In this document: piece by piece, positions 38,376 through 52,400 of the stretch
Layout of the letters: each line of letters begins with the position of its first letter
Position numbering within the stretch: the first letter of the stretch is position 1
Source: Wuchereria bancrofti
Taxonomy: Eukaryota > Nematoda > Chromadorea > Rhabditida > Onchocercidae
Assembly: GCA_005281725.1 (NCBI GenBank)
Contig: SSBO01000012.1
Location: 4,311,021 to 4,375,020 of the forward strand
Length of the DNA stretch: 64,000 bases
Direction: 5' to 3'
Program-made: the position numbers and the translations under genes
Notes under the pieces: generated by a model
What the model saw: the letters and a program-made list of their open reading frames with translations, nothing else
The model's database searches: none
What the model was told of the DNA's origin: nothing

Positions 38376-41300
38376 ATGGTGGACGAATATTATCGATTGA
38401 CCGATATTTTTGAAACGATTTCATTTCTTGCACCGGATGAACAGGTTTGCAGTTAAATGTCGAGATGCGTATTGTATACTTAGAATTCTACCACTATGTT
38501 CTTTGAACTGATATTAGGTGACCTGTGTTGATGGAACATCAAGAACGCTGTTTGTTGGTACTTCACAAGGACGCATTTTGCTTGTGGATCTTTCTGCAAA
38601 GGATGTGCTTAATGCATTGCAACTTTCAGTGGTAATATTTTCAAAAATTTTTGAGATCCAAAAAAGATGCAAGGAAGTTTTCAAGATCTTCAAAACTTAA
38701 GTTTTAAATGTTGGTTTTAGAATGCTCCCATTGCACGAATAGTGGCTGCCACAGCGCTTGATTATCTTGTTGTTCTGTCAGCGTCCACCATCTTTAATAT
38801 AGAAATAAAGACATTAAAGGTAAACATTAAACATATACCTACATTTCTTCTTTCACTGAAAGATTCTTTTTAGGTGAGGGAGAAGGAATGGAAACTCTCG
38901 AAAAATTCTATTTGTGACATAGGCTTTGCATTTTTGTTAATAATATAATTATTAATAGGCACCTAACGTGCTTTGCACATTTCAACCAGAAATATTTTTT
39001 GGACTTCTCAATTTTCAATTAACGTTGACTAAAATTATTTAAATTTCGTAGTTTAAACAGTTTTACTATATCTGTAAGGCACTCGTTATTCTGCATACTT
39101 AGTAATTGCAAGATTCCGCTTTGTATCTGTCATAGAAGTATTGAACTGAATTTCACTCAGTTGAGTTGAAATCAGTTTGAATTTAATTATTTTCAGCCAA
39201 TTAGCTCAAGTGCGGTGTCAAACATAGCTTATTTGGCGCTGAATAAAGATCCAGCGGTAGCAGATCCATTCGCTTTACAGCTTGCTTTAGTTACGAACAA
39301 CCGCTACATTCTAATTTGTGAAATTAAAGCAGATAATTTGGTAATTCAGCAAGAGATACGAACTGATGACAGTGTGGTTGCTTTATCGTACAATAAATAT
39401 TGCATATGCTATGCTCTGCCTAATGCTTATTTTGTTCATAATATCTTGGAAAATAAAACTCTGTCGTTATTCCCGTACGACTCACAAGCTATACGTCCTA
39501 TAATTATAAACACAGATGCGGTTAGTTAATTTTTGTTTGAAGTCGTCTTATAAAAGATAAAAGTTTCCTAAAGGGAATCAATGCTCATCTTTCAAATTAT
39601 ACAAAACTGGTTTCAGGAGGAATTCCTGGTGAATAGTATGCAAGGTTTAGGCGTTTTTGCAACGTCAGAAGGTGTTTCATCGCGACCTCCGCTATTCTGG
39701 GGTCTGACTTCTATCGTATCACTTGCTTATCGTTCACCACATGTCTTTGTTTTAACTGCATCATCTGTTACCGTTTACAGGTTTTTTTTTTTTGTGGATT
39801 CAGCTTGATGAAAATTGATTTTTAATAGTTCATTTGGCAGTTATTTAATACTAAATTCTTGATAGACTTGCAAATGTTTTCAGTTCCGAACAGTCAGTTG
39901 TACTCCAGAGGTGGCCCTTCACAACTGGGACGTTGTTAGAGTGTATTGATGGGCAACTGTATATTTGCAGTAGCGAAAATATCAGTTATTTAGAACAAAT
40001 ATCATGGCTTGATAGGGGATATAAATTGAGTTTGCTCAGAAATTTTTGTTTTTTTGGTATTAAGCTGAAGATTATTACTTGTCTCAGCTAAAGTTTACGA
40101 GTTGAAATTAAAAGAAAATGTTTAAAATACGAAATTTATCAAGATATTTTATTAAGGCAAAAGCTCTTGCTGATAGTGGAGAGTTGGATGAAGCACTGCA
40201 ATTTGCCGAAAATGCTCTTTCCAGTGGTCAATGTGACGAAGACGAAATACTGGTAAAGCTGAAACGTTCAATGAATGATTTTCTCACCAGAGAAACTTCT
40301 TGTTACACGTTTTTGATGGAACAAGAAATATTGAAAAATACTTCCAGAAATTCAATGAATTAAAACAGAAAGTGGCCTTAGTGCTTTTCAAACGCGAAGA
40401 ATTTGAAAAATTTTACGAAGTGGCCGTATCATCTGAATTAGATCCTCGTGTGGTAATGAGTTCCAGATTTTATCCGAAATTTTTTATTTTTACCAAACAT
40501 AGTTTTTCTCTGTCCCTGTTCTATGTATAATAGTTTCTAATTTTCAGGTTTTGATATCATTTGCATTTTTACTTCCGTTTCCATCAGGGTTTCGATCAGA
40601 GCTAAGCAAAGAGTCCACAGGGACATCAGAAAAAACCTTTGATGATTTCGTTGCAGAAGGATCCATTGAACTTATAAGTTTTTTGGAGCATTATTTGAGA
40701 AGAATAAGAAAACTTCATTGGACTGCTGAATTTCGTCGGGTACTCTTTTAATGCATTTCTCAGAGTAACGTCAGCACACTTCGTTTCATTTGAATTGCTA
40801 TTTATGTCTTAAAGTTAAAGTCGAGATTCCATTTCTTTGGATAGTTACTAGTTCTTCTTTAGATGATATAGCGGAACTAAAATGTCATTTAAAGAAACTT
40901 AACATTGAAAACTGGATATTAATTTTGAGCACAAAGTTATGTAGTTACTGTTGGTTTCCTGTTAATTTAATAAAAGGTTGTATGCTTTTCTATTTCACTA
41001 TATGACTATGATTTCACTATATTTACTATATGAGCAAAACAGTTTTAAATATTCAATAGTTTTTTAGAATCCGAAAGGAACTACTTATTGAGTCTTTTGA
41101 TTTGACAGATCTTAACTCTAGTAAAAATAACGGTTTGGCCATTCAAATATTTGGTTTCTAATAAAATTATGATCAACGATGATAATAAACTTAAATCTTG
41201 GTGTAGTGATTTCAGATTTCCCTGTAACTATTACACTTTTTATTCAAAATTTGTGTGTAAGCTTTTCAGGATATTGACACCGTACTATTAAGATTGATAT

Positions 41301-43420
41301 CACTACAAAAGGATAAACTGGGTGCTGAGGACATGTTACTAAATCTTCATTGCACTTTTGATGACTGCAATGAATGGATGCGGAAACATAAGCGTCGAAA
41401 ATTCCTTATTACCATTGCATTTTGCCTCTCAGATTTCGATAGAGCACTTGCAGTAAGTCGAGAATTATATGATGAGAATCTTTGGGATGATGGGATTGTC
41501 AGATTGTGTCTACAGTTCTTCCCAAGGTAATTGGCTAACCTAGTATGCAACTAGGATGAGTCTGTAATTATGAGTGCATAACTTTAAAGCGAATCCATCC
41601 ATCAGTTCTGATGGTATCAGCCTCCACGAAGGCCTAAATATTTTTTTCGTTGATTCCAACATTCTTTTAAACATCTTAAAGTGAAACAAATTTCACTGAA
41701 TTTGCAGGTTTTATTCAGAACAAACAATATTAGGTTGGGTTGAATTTCTGCTCAAAGTTCGCCAGGATGATGTAATCGATGGTTTGAAAAGATGTTCGGT
41801 CGAGTTAGATCACTCGAAAATTGTACGAATCTTGCAACAGGAGCGAAGTACACTGATCAAATACCTTGAAGGAATTAAATCTCTCCAGGTACTTACTCCC
41901 ACTTTAAAAATAATTTTGTACAGTTTAGTTTGATCCTCCGCTAGCATTCTCGTAACTTTGAGTATTTCACTACACCATCTACAAATAGTTACTATTGATA
42001 TAGACTACACTTGGTAACAGATAATTTAAAGTTTGGATACAGTCCCAAGTTCAGATTTTTATGCTGTATGTTGTTTAGAAACGTTTTAGATAACTGGACA
42101 TTTTCTTTTGTACATATAGAATCTGACAGCCTATTAAACTTCTTGATCAGTTAGGTTAGAAAGAGACAGAGAGATAAAGCGTTCGTGAAATTACTGTGAT
42201 GATGCACTGAAATCTTCTTCAGATCGTCGAATTCCATTCAATGTTATTTTTAATGTACGTAGACGAAATCAACAACTTGTTAGGCGGAGATCAAAGAAGA
42301 GAAAAATTATACAGGAGAGAGCTACGTACTTTCCTTCTTCAACCAAACAAGCTAAATTTGTCAGACATGCGTGCAGTTCTCGAAATTTGGCCTCACTTTG
42401 CTGTCGAACTAACCTTGCTCGAGGGTGTTAAAGTAAACTTAATGACTTAAATTACTTTGATCACTAGCAGTATTGACTTGAAAAAAAAAATATTGTTTAA
42501 GTGGTAAGCCTATTTTTCGCGCGTATGCCCCAACGCATTGGCTTTTTTTTAATGAATGACCTATTCATTAAAACTTTTCAAATTTTTGGTTGATTGTACA
42601 TATGTTTTGTCTGAGAAGTTTTAAATGAATGGAAAGTCATCAATTTCTTTGAAGAAAAACTGTCAGGAAAACGGCTCTGTTGCATGCCTGGAAAAATTAC
42701 TCAATGATCACAAAGATTACGATGCAGCCGAATTATTCTGTATTTATACAGATACATCGGAACACGTTCTACAACTGACACTTCTGAAGTTTTATCTGCA
42801 AAATGTCATGTAAGCTTCAATTCATGATTAACTTCATACTGTCGCAAAAATCTGTTCTTGCTTTATTCTTGAGCTCGTTTTTCTTAAAATTTTAAAAATT
42901 ACCAATTGACTTATGGATAGTTTCTCTACTTCTCCTTCAATATACATATAGGTCTCAACCGGAATTCGGACCACGTATAATTGGTTTACTTAACACATCT
43001 GGTTTAATCTCAAATAAAACTGAGATACTGCAAGATATCCCGAAGGAATGGCCACTTTCGTCGGTTCTTTATTTCGCAGAAGGCTCTATATTGTCAGCGA
43101 AAGATCGGTCTCATCGTCAGCAACTGAAAAAAAAGGTATTTATAAATAATTTGGTGCAGAGCAATGTGCTTCCAAAGTTTTATTGACTGAACTCGAACGA
43201 AAATTTCAAATTTGCGAGCTGTATTTTTCCGGTTATGGCACAAGCGCTAAAAACACTCTCGCGAGAAGCGCTGAAAGCTGCTCACTTATACATTCAAATT
43301 GATGAAAAAACAACTTGTAATATATGTGGAGCACCAATCAGTAACGAAGATGCCGCACGGCACCCACATTCAAGCCAAATATTTCATCGAAGATGTTTGA
43401 AGAGAAGTGACCACACATGA
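38376..43420 (+). CDS. TGFBRAP1/VPS3-like CORVET subunit
   Basis: Tethers early endosomes as part of the CORVET complex with the class C VPS core. The N-terminal CNH/beta-propeller part contains LALNKDPAVADPFALQLALV, LENKTLSLFPYDSQAIRPII and QGLGVFATSEGVSSRPPLFW, which follow human TGFBRAP1 (ALNENPVSGDPF, LFPYCSEERPPIV, GGLGMFATVAGISQRAP). Helical repeats follow, and a C-terminal zinc-like motif CNICGAPIS...HPHSSQIFHRRC. Exons: 38376-38444, 38518-38631, 38721-38819, 39197-39520, 39617-39780, 39884 to about 40020, 40157-40252, 40348-40452, 40548-40739, 41270-41526, 41708-41888, 42223-42432, 42655-42809, 42952-43135, 43232-43420; about 860-870 residues, like the human protein. The paralogue VPS39 is a less good match. 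Two splice sites are abnormal (see findings). Convergent with TOM1. Confidence 0.9.
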
Positions 43421-43974
43421 GTACTAAATTTGCGTTAAATGCATGGAAAAAATTTATTCATTACTTGTCTTTGAAATAAATCTCCTTCGGTTATCATAAC
43501 TTGCTGTTAGTTTGCACCTTGCGGCTGTCGACTGGGCACCTATACTAACATGACGACCAGGAGTCGACGAATACCACCAGATTTAGGATTCGAGTGTTTC
43601 GTAAGTGCGTGCGCGAATCAGACAGAACCCGTTGAGTTTTCAGGGGATAATGATCTTTTAATCTGGAGATAATGTGTACTGAACCCGCGATATTTCCGGT
43701 ATTCATTCCTGTGAAGAACAGCATTCACAAGGTAGGATTTCTTAATACGAAAATTTTCATGCATTTTTCTTAGACAAAATAGTTATATGAAATAAGTTCA
43801 ATTACGATCAGATCACTGCACAAGACAATCCTTCACTTTCCACATTACACGAATGAATGGACTACAATAAGATACACTGAAATAAATAGAACAGTATATC
43901 ACGGAGTATGGAACTCGGTAATTACATAAGCTTTAATAACAGTCTTCAGAAAGAATGCATTAAAATTAAAATAG
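43421..43974. other. convergent spacer, TGFBRAP1 and TOM1 3' ends
   Basis: No gene is seen. AATAAA occurs at 43475, about 60 bp past the TGFBRAP1 stop, a likely poly(A) signal for that gene. Confidence 0.5.
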
Positions 43975-46900
43975 TTAAGATATTTTCGCTTTATCTTCCG
44001 GTGTTGATTGGTCGTGTAGGAGCGCTTCACACGCAGTACAGGACTCTAAAAACTCAAACATTTAAAGCGAAAACAATTTAACTTGGGATTCAAAAACATA
44101 AATTAGAGAGGTAATTCACCAGAACCTAAATAGTAGGAATTGGTACATTTAAGCTTATAACGACATACCACTTGCATTCGTTACAGTAGAAGCGATAGCA
44201 GTCTCTTTCTTGCCTTCCTGAGCTTTTAACCATTCCGCCATTTCGGCTGCTTCGTTATCGCTAACTGGGGCATTCTTGTTTTTTATCGCTCCCGATTGAC
44301 TGGTACTAGTTTGCTCTGGTACACCGGAAGTTTTCGTCCTTTAAAGTATTTTGGTACGACTCCAGAATATAAATTCATATTTTCTCAAATTACTGTAAAC
44401 TACCTCGTCGTCAAACGACAAAGTTATTTTGTGCAAAAACGCCAATAATTTAAAGTTACTAGTTTATGTTAACGAAGTCATCGAAATCACCATGTTAAGT
44501 GTATCCCGAGGTGAAACAATAGTTGGAATCCAGCATACTCTTTGAAAATATACTTAAACGTACAGGTATGATCAAGATTCAAATACACCTAAACTACCAA
44601 CAAGCACGATTGCCTTCTGTGACTACATAGAGCCTCTGGGCATACATCGTATCGTGCTCCGATGTTTAGTTATTCCACTTGTAACGATCATAAATATTTT
44701 CATCGGATTTCGAGAAAGGTGATGAAGTGATAGAAATTTATTTAGTCTCTAATCTAGAAAAAAAGCACTACGAAGCAAAATCAGAAGCATCAGAAGTTTT
44801 CAGTGCAGCAAACTGTTGATTCAGTGTCTGATCATCAAATTCAATCAAGTTGCTCTCCGAATCCGTATTTTCTTTCGTGCCCTTTGCACGACTAATCATG
44901 TAACGATTATATTTTTCAAAAAGATTGTTGCAATCATCGTTTACCATCAGCAGTTCGTCTAAAATTTTTATTTAGAAATTACCCATACAAAAATCCATCT
45001 TATTATTCGCACCGGGATCAGCACTCAACCCACTTCAGAAGTTAAGAACTCTTATGGTGAGGCAAGAACTCAATGGATCTTAATCCCTGAGTTCTTGCCT
45101 CACCATAATACGAAGCATAACTATAATAAATAAACCTACTGCTCAACTAAAACATTTTAAAACTTCCACGCAATATTCAGAATAGAATCTACCTAAAATG
45201 CAGAGCATATCAATTTACCTAGGCTTTAAATATATAAGTTAGTCTTTTCTTCACACCTATACACAAATACGCCATCCGCAAACAACGCCAGAAAGATTAA
45301 GGTTTGTGGAATTTACTTTTTATGTCTCGATACTTCGTAACCGACCGATTACAGCTCCCTAGATTTGTGTTCGTTTGAGAAAGATTTGTATTCATTTGAA
45401 GAACTTACACATGACTTCATCATCCTGAACGGAACGAATAAGATCTTGAATTCTCAAATGCATCTGCTTTACAACAACATGCAGTTCTTCCAATAACTGC
45501 ACGTCGTCCGAAGTCTCTTTCCCCGAAACCATTTCAGATAACAATTCTCGCATAACCTTAAATAAAATAAAGGCTTAGCACCAAAAATCTCACCGAAGCT
45601 GGTAAGAAATAAAAGTATTCAAAATACATCCCATTCTGGTTCCAAAGAAGGTAGACATTAAACATGCAAACAAATCCTACAAAGAAATGACAGCTTCGGG
45701 CCTACTTGAATTTCATAAAGTTTATGGGAATCCCATTTTTCACCTTTCACAAATTTTGAATTTCTCAGACCTTAATCTACAATACCTTCAAATTGCCGTT
45801 TACTACATCAAGTTCCTTGCGTAATTTCCCTTGCTGCTCTGGTGTGGGCTGCATAAACTGCGACGGACCAGCGTAGTTATGTGACCCGGAAGTCTGTAAG
45901 ATAAATTATCGATGACATTAAAAGGATCATGGAAATGCAGCTGCAAAAAGTTCTCTTCTAATAATTTTAAAATACTAGTTGAGATATTTTTCCTGTAATT
46001 CAGAGAAAAATGTATATAAAGCCTATCCATAATGTTCTGTCTACTGTGGCACCACAGAAAAAATGTATTAAAGTGAGAAGATTACAAAATCGACAGAAGT
46101 TTCTTGCAATTCATGTCAACGAGACTTCAGCAGAAGTCTAGTTGCTATATACCAACTTTAGCTGGAGAGAACAAAGTAGCTAACCGGACTCAACATCTCC
46201 CGTAAGAAGTGATTTATAAAATCTACCCAGACAGTCTTATTCATAACTCCTTACTCATAACTTGAAAGAGAGAATGAAAATCAACTCGAAATGCTGTTTA
46301 ACAAAGTAAGTTGACATAAATTAATAGCTGACTATTCATTTATGCACTGGTAAATATAGACACATCCACTACAAAAATGGTTATGAAGTAAACAACATTT
46401 TATAAATGCAAAGCAGAACCGTAATAACAGGGATGTGTGGTCAGTGCAAATAAAAGGTTAGAAGCTGAATATATGTCAATCTCAAACATCAATGAAAGCT
46501 TCAAAGCACTATTTTTTCCTGAAAAGGAGCCCCCGTGCTGAGCATGATAATCATCAAAAACATCACTGAAAATAGTTGGAAAACAAACGAAAATGATAAG
46601 TATATCCTTTTCAGCAATGCAGTATAACATAACAGAATACTTCAGAAGCAACTATTGCTTCTTCCCTCACTGAAAACCGGTGAGTCTTGTGTATGTTTTA
46701 GTAATGCTGCGGTTTATTTAAACAATGGGCTTTGTATATACTTCGTAATAAACGACTAAATAGCCGAATTTTTGAATGCTGAAAAAATGAGAGTAGAAAT
46801 TATAGAAAGTAGAAAAAGACTTCTGTGTTTTGCTATCGTCAGACTGTACTTAGATCCCACTAAAAATTGAAACAATCATGTGGCTGGGTGATTATGCATA

Positions 46901-48445
46901 TCGCAGCATTAACATTAAAAATCAAGTTAAGGAAGTATTTCAACATACCAACATGTCCTGTCCGCTGGCATCTTCCTGGACACAAGTAGTTGCAGGAATT
47001 CCTCTGACTGGAAACACAGTCTAAAATGAACACTGAATCAACAAATTTCATATTTAACTACTCAACATTAATTAGAACAATTTGTGTCTATCTGACTGGT
47101 TTTCAGAGTGCATAAGCAATAATTACAGATAAACGCAAAGTGGACAAAAAAGGAGTAAACATGTGCAGTAAGAAATTATTTAATAATAAAAAGTTGTATT
47201 CTTCTAAAAGAATATCTTCAGCGCAACTATGAGGAGTTATAATAAACCTACTCTTTCGGGGGTCAATATTGGTGCCATCGAACCAGGATCTACAACGGGA
47301 AACTGAACATCTTTCGCTTTCAGTTCATTGTAAATTTGACAAACACCTTGCAAACGTGGATCATTTTGAAATACATCATTCCATGACTGGAATTTTCTTC
47401 CGTAATTCCTGATCGGGATTTTCAACAGTATGAGTCAAAATCTCGTTAATGTTTATTACCATAAGATGAAAAAAGTGACAGATGTTGTATTTACATTTAC
47501 TCCTGTTTGAATTGTTGAAAGATGATTTCTCTTAAAACTTTCCCTACAAAACAGTAAAACAGTGAGCATTCAAATATCAGCCATAATCGAAAAAACGAAC
47601 GTCGTATAAATCAAGTAATGAATCCAAAAAGCTCGTCGAACAAATAACCTGAATTAAGCCGAGAACATGTTCTTGTATTACTTGGGGTGCATCGAACTTC
47701 GGATCGAGAAGCTTTACAAGTTCGTTTATAAAATCTTTTTGACAAACTAGTTCATGAAATCGAATATCACAATTTTTTACACATGTTTCTAACACTGTTA
47801 ATGTATAATTAACAACTGCATTATTTTTCGACATTTGTGAGTGTAGTCGTTTACGAATTGCGCGCATCGCATCACGTCCGCTGTAACAGTCGGTTGAATG
47901 GTCTAATGAATTTCTAATCTCGCAGAAATTGGAAAAGCTAATCTTCTATCTCTACTGACCATCAAATTTTAGGGGAAAGGGAAGAAGAAAGAGTGCACAA
48001 ACCCTTCTGCCGTGTTGTTAATGAAGTCACAAATTTCCATATTTAATCCCCAATTTTCAGTTGCCAAAACAGTTGCATCAGTCGCCATTTCTACAACAAA
48101 TGTTTCTCAAAACAGGAACTGCAGAAGAAAATAAAAGAATATAGTAGAAATCAACATCCCACAGCAAACAACGGATGATACACAAAAATAAGTGCGAAGA
48201 ATTTCGTTTGCCGAACTAATTATTTTGCTCTTCCATCTTATCTACACTTCTTCGAACAACATTAGCAAAGCTGCAAATATCACGATAACGTCACCGATTT
48301 TGCGTCCAACTGGCGTAGCAAACGGATTGCCCTGAAAGAAGTCGCTAACACGTTCAGTGACTGATGCCGCCGCTTCCTTAGCACTTTCCACTGCATTATT
48401 AACCTGCTCTTGCATTTCAGTTGACGCTGAAAGACGATCAGCCAT
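43975..48445 (-). CDS. TOM1: TOM1-like VHS/GAT ubiquitin-sorting adaptor
   Basis: Endosomal adaptor that binds ubiquitinated cargo, clathrin and Tollip. Ten exons join in phase to 453 residues: 48445-48295, 48090-48003, 47880-47649, 47386-47252, 47020-46949, 45893-45786, 45556-45409, 44958-44772, 44338-44169, 44045-43975. GNPFATPVGRKIEMATDAT and ENWGLNMEICDFIN open the VHS domain; LTVLETCVKNCDIRFHELV and SWNDVFQNDPRLQGVCQIY complete it. The GAT domain has PEQQGKLRKELDVVNGNLKV and YDELLMVNDDCNNLFEKYNR. A clathrin-box-like NLIEFDD follows, then a short tail. Relative to mammalian TOM1 it has about 36 extra N-terminal residues (MADRLSASTEMQEQVNNAVE...). An acceptor-like TTTTTAAG directly abuts this ATG. 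A further in-frame ATG at 48553 would add a hydrophobic segment. Confidence 0.94.
45052..45108. repeat. perfect 21-bp inverted repeat (hairpin)
   Basis: Arms at 45052-45072 and 45088-45108 are perfectly complementary, separated by 15 bases. One arm contains GGTGAGGCAAGAACTC. It lies in the TOM1 intron between 45409 and 44958. Confidence 0.9.
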
Positions 48446-49454
48446 CTTAAAAATATCAATGAAGCTTAAATTTCTCAACACAACAAAAGCGAAGCCACCC
48501 CCAACAGCGACAAAATATGAGGCCCACGATTGTCCTATCTTAATATGGCCCATGTGATGAAAACAACTGAAATCAATACAAAATTGTCAAATTATGTGCA
48601 ATCCCCCCAAGCGGGACAGGAAACAAGTTTTATCTCATGCGCTGTCGTTTGTTTCCAGGTAGGGTCCCTAAAGAGATCTCAATTGAAAAATTACGAATAT
48701 TTCCACTATGCAGTTTACATCGACAATGTTATGTAACCATTCTCATCGGTTAAACGAATACTAAGACGATTTGAACAAAGTGAAAACCATCTTAATATAA
48801 CTCCCTTCACTTCAGAAATACAGCAAATTACTGGATTTTATAAACGTTCCAGTTTCCAGTTAACTGTGACAACCATTTTCATGCACTGAATATAAAAAGA
48901 AGATATATAGTAGACCGACATTAAATTCGGCAGAAAAAGAAAATTGGGATAGTTTAACATTATTCACTTGCTATATACAAAACGTATGAGCAGAAAATAT
49001 TAATATTCTACACTTCCTTATTCGGTTCACAAATTAAGAAACCAGAATAAAACTAAACTTCAAGGAGAAAACATGGAAAACAAAAAACTAAGATACAGTA
49101 AAACGTAAGTTCGAAAGTTTCCAGCCGTCTCAGACAATGTTATTAATTTACCGGTCCAAATGACCAGTGAACTGAACAGGTATGCTTGGTATTCACTTAA
49201 TGAGCCTATACAAAATGTAAAGTTTTAGTGGCCAAAATTCATTCTGATATTAAGAAACACACGGTGCTAAGTTTTCACACGTTTCTAGCATTAAAAAGTT
49301 TAATTCACTGCAAAGAAAACAGAACCAAAATACATCTACAAAGTTCCCTGCCTAGAGATAATTTGAAGAGTATATTAGGAAAATCAAGAAACATACAAAT
49401 GAAGAAATACGTTACAAAAAACGAAATGAAACAGTATCCTACAAATAATGAAAA
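48446..49454. other. spacer between NELF-B and TOM1 (same strand)
   Basis: AT-rich; holds the 3' flank of NELF-B and the 5' flank of TOM1. The in-frame ATG at 48553 upstream of TOM1 falls here. Nothing else is recognised. Confidence 0.5.
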
Positions 49455-52400
49455 TCAAATACATTCATTTCTTCCTGTTATTGTGCAGTCTGAAAGAGAT
49501 TGTACCGTAGTGCCTGACGTACTCGACACTGATCCATCCGCAGACGAGCTTTTCTCCGTCATTTTTGTTCGTATACGTTGGTATTCCTGAGTGTAACGTT
49601 TTAGATCAACCTCAACTTCAAGGCCGCCTAATTCAGATATTTTCTGTAAACACTATAGAATATTATTTAGCAATTTTGCTGTTTAAAAAGTTAATGCAAG
49701 TTAAACAGAAATAACGGAACAAAAAAAACAAAACGATCTGTTACACGATTATAAAAATCATTAAGCAAGTAAAGCAATTCGTGCAAAGAAAATAATGAAA
49801 ATAATAAATAAGAGAGTCGCATGATATCCCACCTCTGGTGCGATTTTGTCTAGGATAAGACGGCAACGAAACTCGCCAACTGAAGACCATAACAGATGCA
49901 CAATACGTAGAAGATGATACTTCACGCCAGGGTAGCGCTGTAAATTTGATAATTTACATGGCAATACAAAGCAGATATTCCACCAAACTTAACTGAAAAA
50001 ATCATAAAATCATTCTCCAAAACATATTTAGAAGAAATTCTTCCAAACATTAAATCAGCATATGAAGGTAATCATCAATCAAGTTTTTATTTGTGCTAAA
50101 TTATAAACCTATGCAAAAATGGCTTACATCCAATCCTTTCAACAGATATTCTTCTATGATGAAATGTGATGCTTGCTCAGTTGATAAAAGATGATCAAAC
50201 GGTGCAGACTGTAGCAACCGGTGAATTACCAGATGTATCCATGGATCACAAAAGGAAACCTAGAACTGTTAGAAATCTTGTTGGATACACTTCTTAAGTG
50301 GTATCAAAACTATTTCACTCTGAATTTCGCACCTTATATTTTAAGCGAGGTAGTGCTTTCAGGTACCGCATAATGCCTGGTAAATCTGAAACACGACGCT
50401 TGCTTGAAAGAACATCCAAAATATAATGAATCCAGAGTAAGGCACACGTCACATCCGTCTTTAAGAAACTCAACATTTCTTCGGAAGGATCAGAAAGAAA
50501 ATCACTCGCAGGATTTTCATCAATAATTTCATCTACAAAACAACTTAATGACAAACTGTGGTCACTCCGAAATGTTATTGGTATAAGATAAAGATGATCA
50601 AATTTAGAACATTAGTCGCTTAAATACTAAAGAAAATTGTTTAGTTTACACCAAGATTCAAAATCCTGGATCAATTCTAGTAAAAATGATATCTGTAGAT
50701 CAATCCACTCCAAAGCTGAACCAGTCTTTTTCAACTCTGCGACATTCAAACACCCTTCAATGATTCGCTGTATTTCTGGCTATCTTGTGTAGCTCCTAGC
50801 AAAACTACTGGTGATCTAGTTCACTTACCTGGCGCCCGACTGAGTTCGTATCGTATTACGTCTTCTACAATAAATGTAGTAAAAGAAGCTAGAAATTTCG
50901 TAAAAACGACAGCGTCAACATTCTGCAAGGCAGTCATATCGTTAGTTGATAAGACGCTATGTGCAGAAGCTCCAAATGATAATAACCTGAAAGTATATAT
51001 ATATATAAAACAATTTATCTGAATGAAATCTAAGAGTTGTTCAAATCAAACCTCAGAAGAAGTTGCAAGGGAACTAATTCTCTCGGCAACTGACCAGTAG
51101 CATGCAAAGCTGAATCGCGCAATACTTTAATGGCCATTGAGCATAAGAAGTGTATAACATGTGCGTCACCAGCAATCATTGCTAAATCCCCAATTACCTG
51201 ACAGCAAAAAGAGTTAATTAGAAGATTTTAAAATAGGTATGACATGCACAAAGCATGGTACCATTTATGGACACTCCTGGAACTGAACTAAACACATTTT
51301 GAAATTTTCAAGATGAGAAAAAATTTCCACTTAATATTGGATTAAGGAGTATGAACAATTCGGACACCGTAAGTCCGATCATTAAACTGACTGAAGAAGC
51401 CCAAGATTTGACGAATGACATTGTTATATTCGTTTACGAGGGCTAAACAAGACTAGACCTAATAGAATATTAGATAAGTTTAAAGTTTAAAAAACATTGC
51501 ACAACTTCTGCTTTAGTTTTCTTCGTTGATTCCAATATATTTTTCAGTTTGATTGTCTGTTGCGCATCCAAATGTTTGTCTCTGACACATGCATCCAAAC
51601 ACCAAGCCAAGTCATGACATGGATCTAAAAGTTAATAAATTTTTTTTGAAAAATTTCTAACAGTGCTTTCCACAGCCACTTTGTAGCCTAAATATTATGA
51701 TACAGAACCTGATCGGATTACAGATTCAATATTTAAATCATGAGCAGACATCACAAGTTCCATTCGCAATGAACAGTATATTGCATCAGCAGATTTCAGA
51801 AAACGTTCACGGATAACGTTGTTCAATCGTCGATATAACGGTTCCTGATGACCAACCATTGTCATTAGCTCTATAAATTACACTGCTGAAAGATTGTGAT
51901 TAGTTTTATGATGGTTGAGTTTTTTAGAAATAGATCAGAAAACTGCTCTCAAATTTCAGCTTTGAATTAGAAAAAATCGATATCATTTACCTAAAATTTG
52001 CGGCCACTGCCGTCTGGATTTAGTTGTTTCACATGTAAAATAGTTCGTTGGTGACTGGTCCACTGTTTGCATAACTTTCTGCTTTTCATCAATATAGGAA
52101 TCTATAACTGGAAGTATTGCATCCATGTATAATGAATCGTTCTTCAGCCAAATTTGTTGTCGTACTGTAACCGCACAACTGTCGTAAAATTCCCGATCAG
52201 TCACAATCACTTTTAAGTACCTGATTAAATTCAACCCACTCAAGAAAATAAATGAAGTTCAAAGCAAAATAAAATTCAGGAAATTATGATCATTACCTGC
52301 GTAAGTAATTGTTGAGAAGAGTGTGTTATGCCAAAAAAGTTTGCAAAGTAAGGACACACATCTCTGTTGTATTTAATGACCATATATGTAGTTCGATGCA

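Noticed and set aside
38376..43420. VPS39 as the identity
   Set aside because: The C-terminal motif is shared by both paralogues, but DPAVADPF, LFPYDSQAIRPI and GLGVFATSEGVSSRPP match TGFBRAP1 much better.
49228..49590. 120-codon plus-strand frame
   Set aside because: Antisense to the last NELF-B exon and its flank; Lys-rich, no homology, no exon borders.
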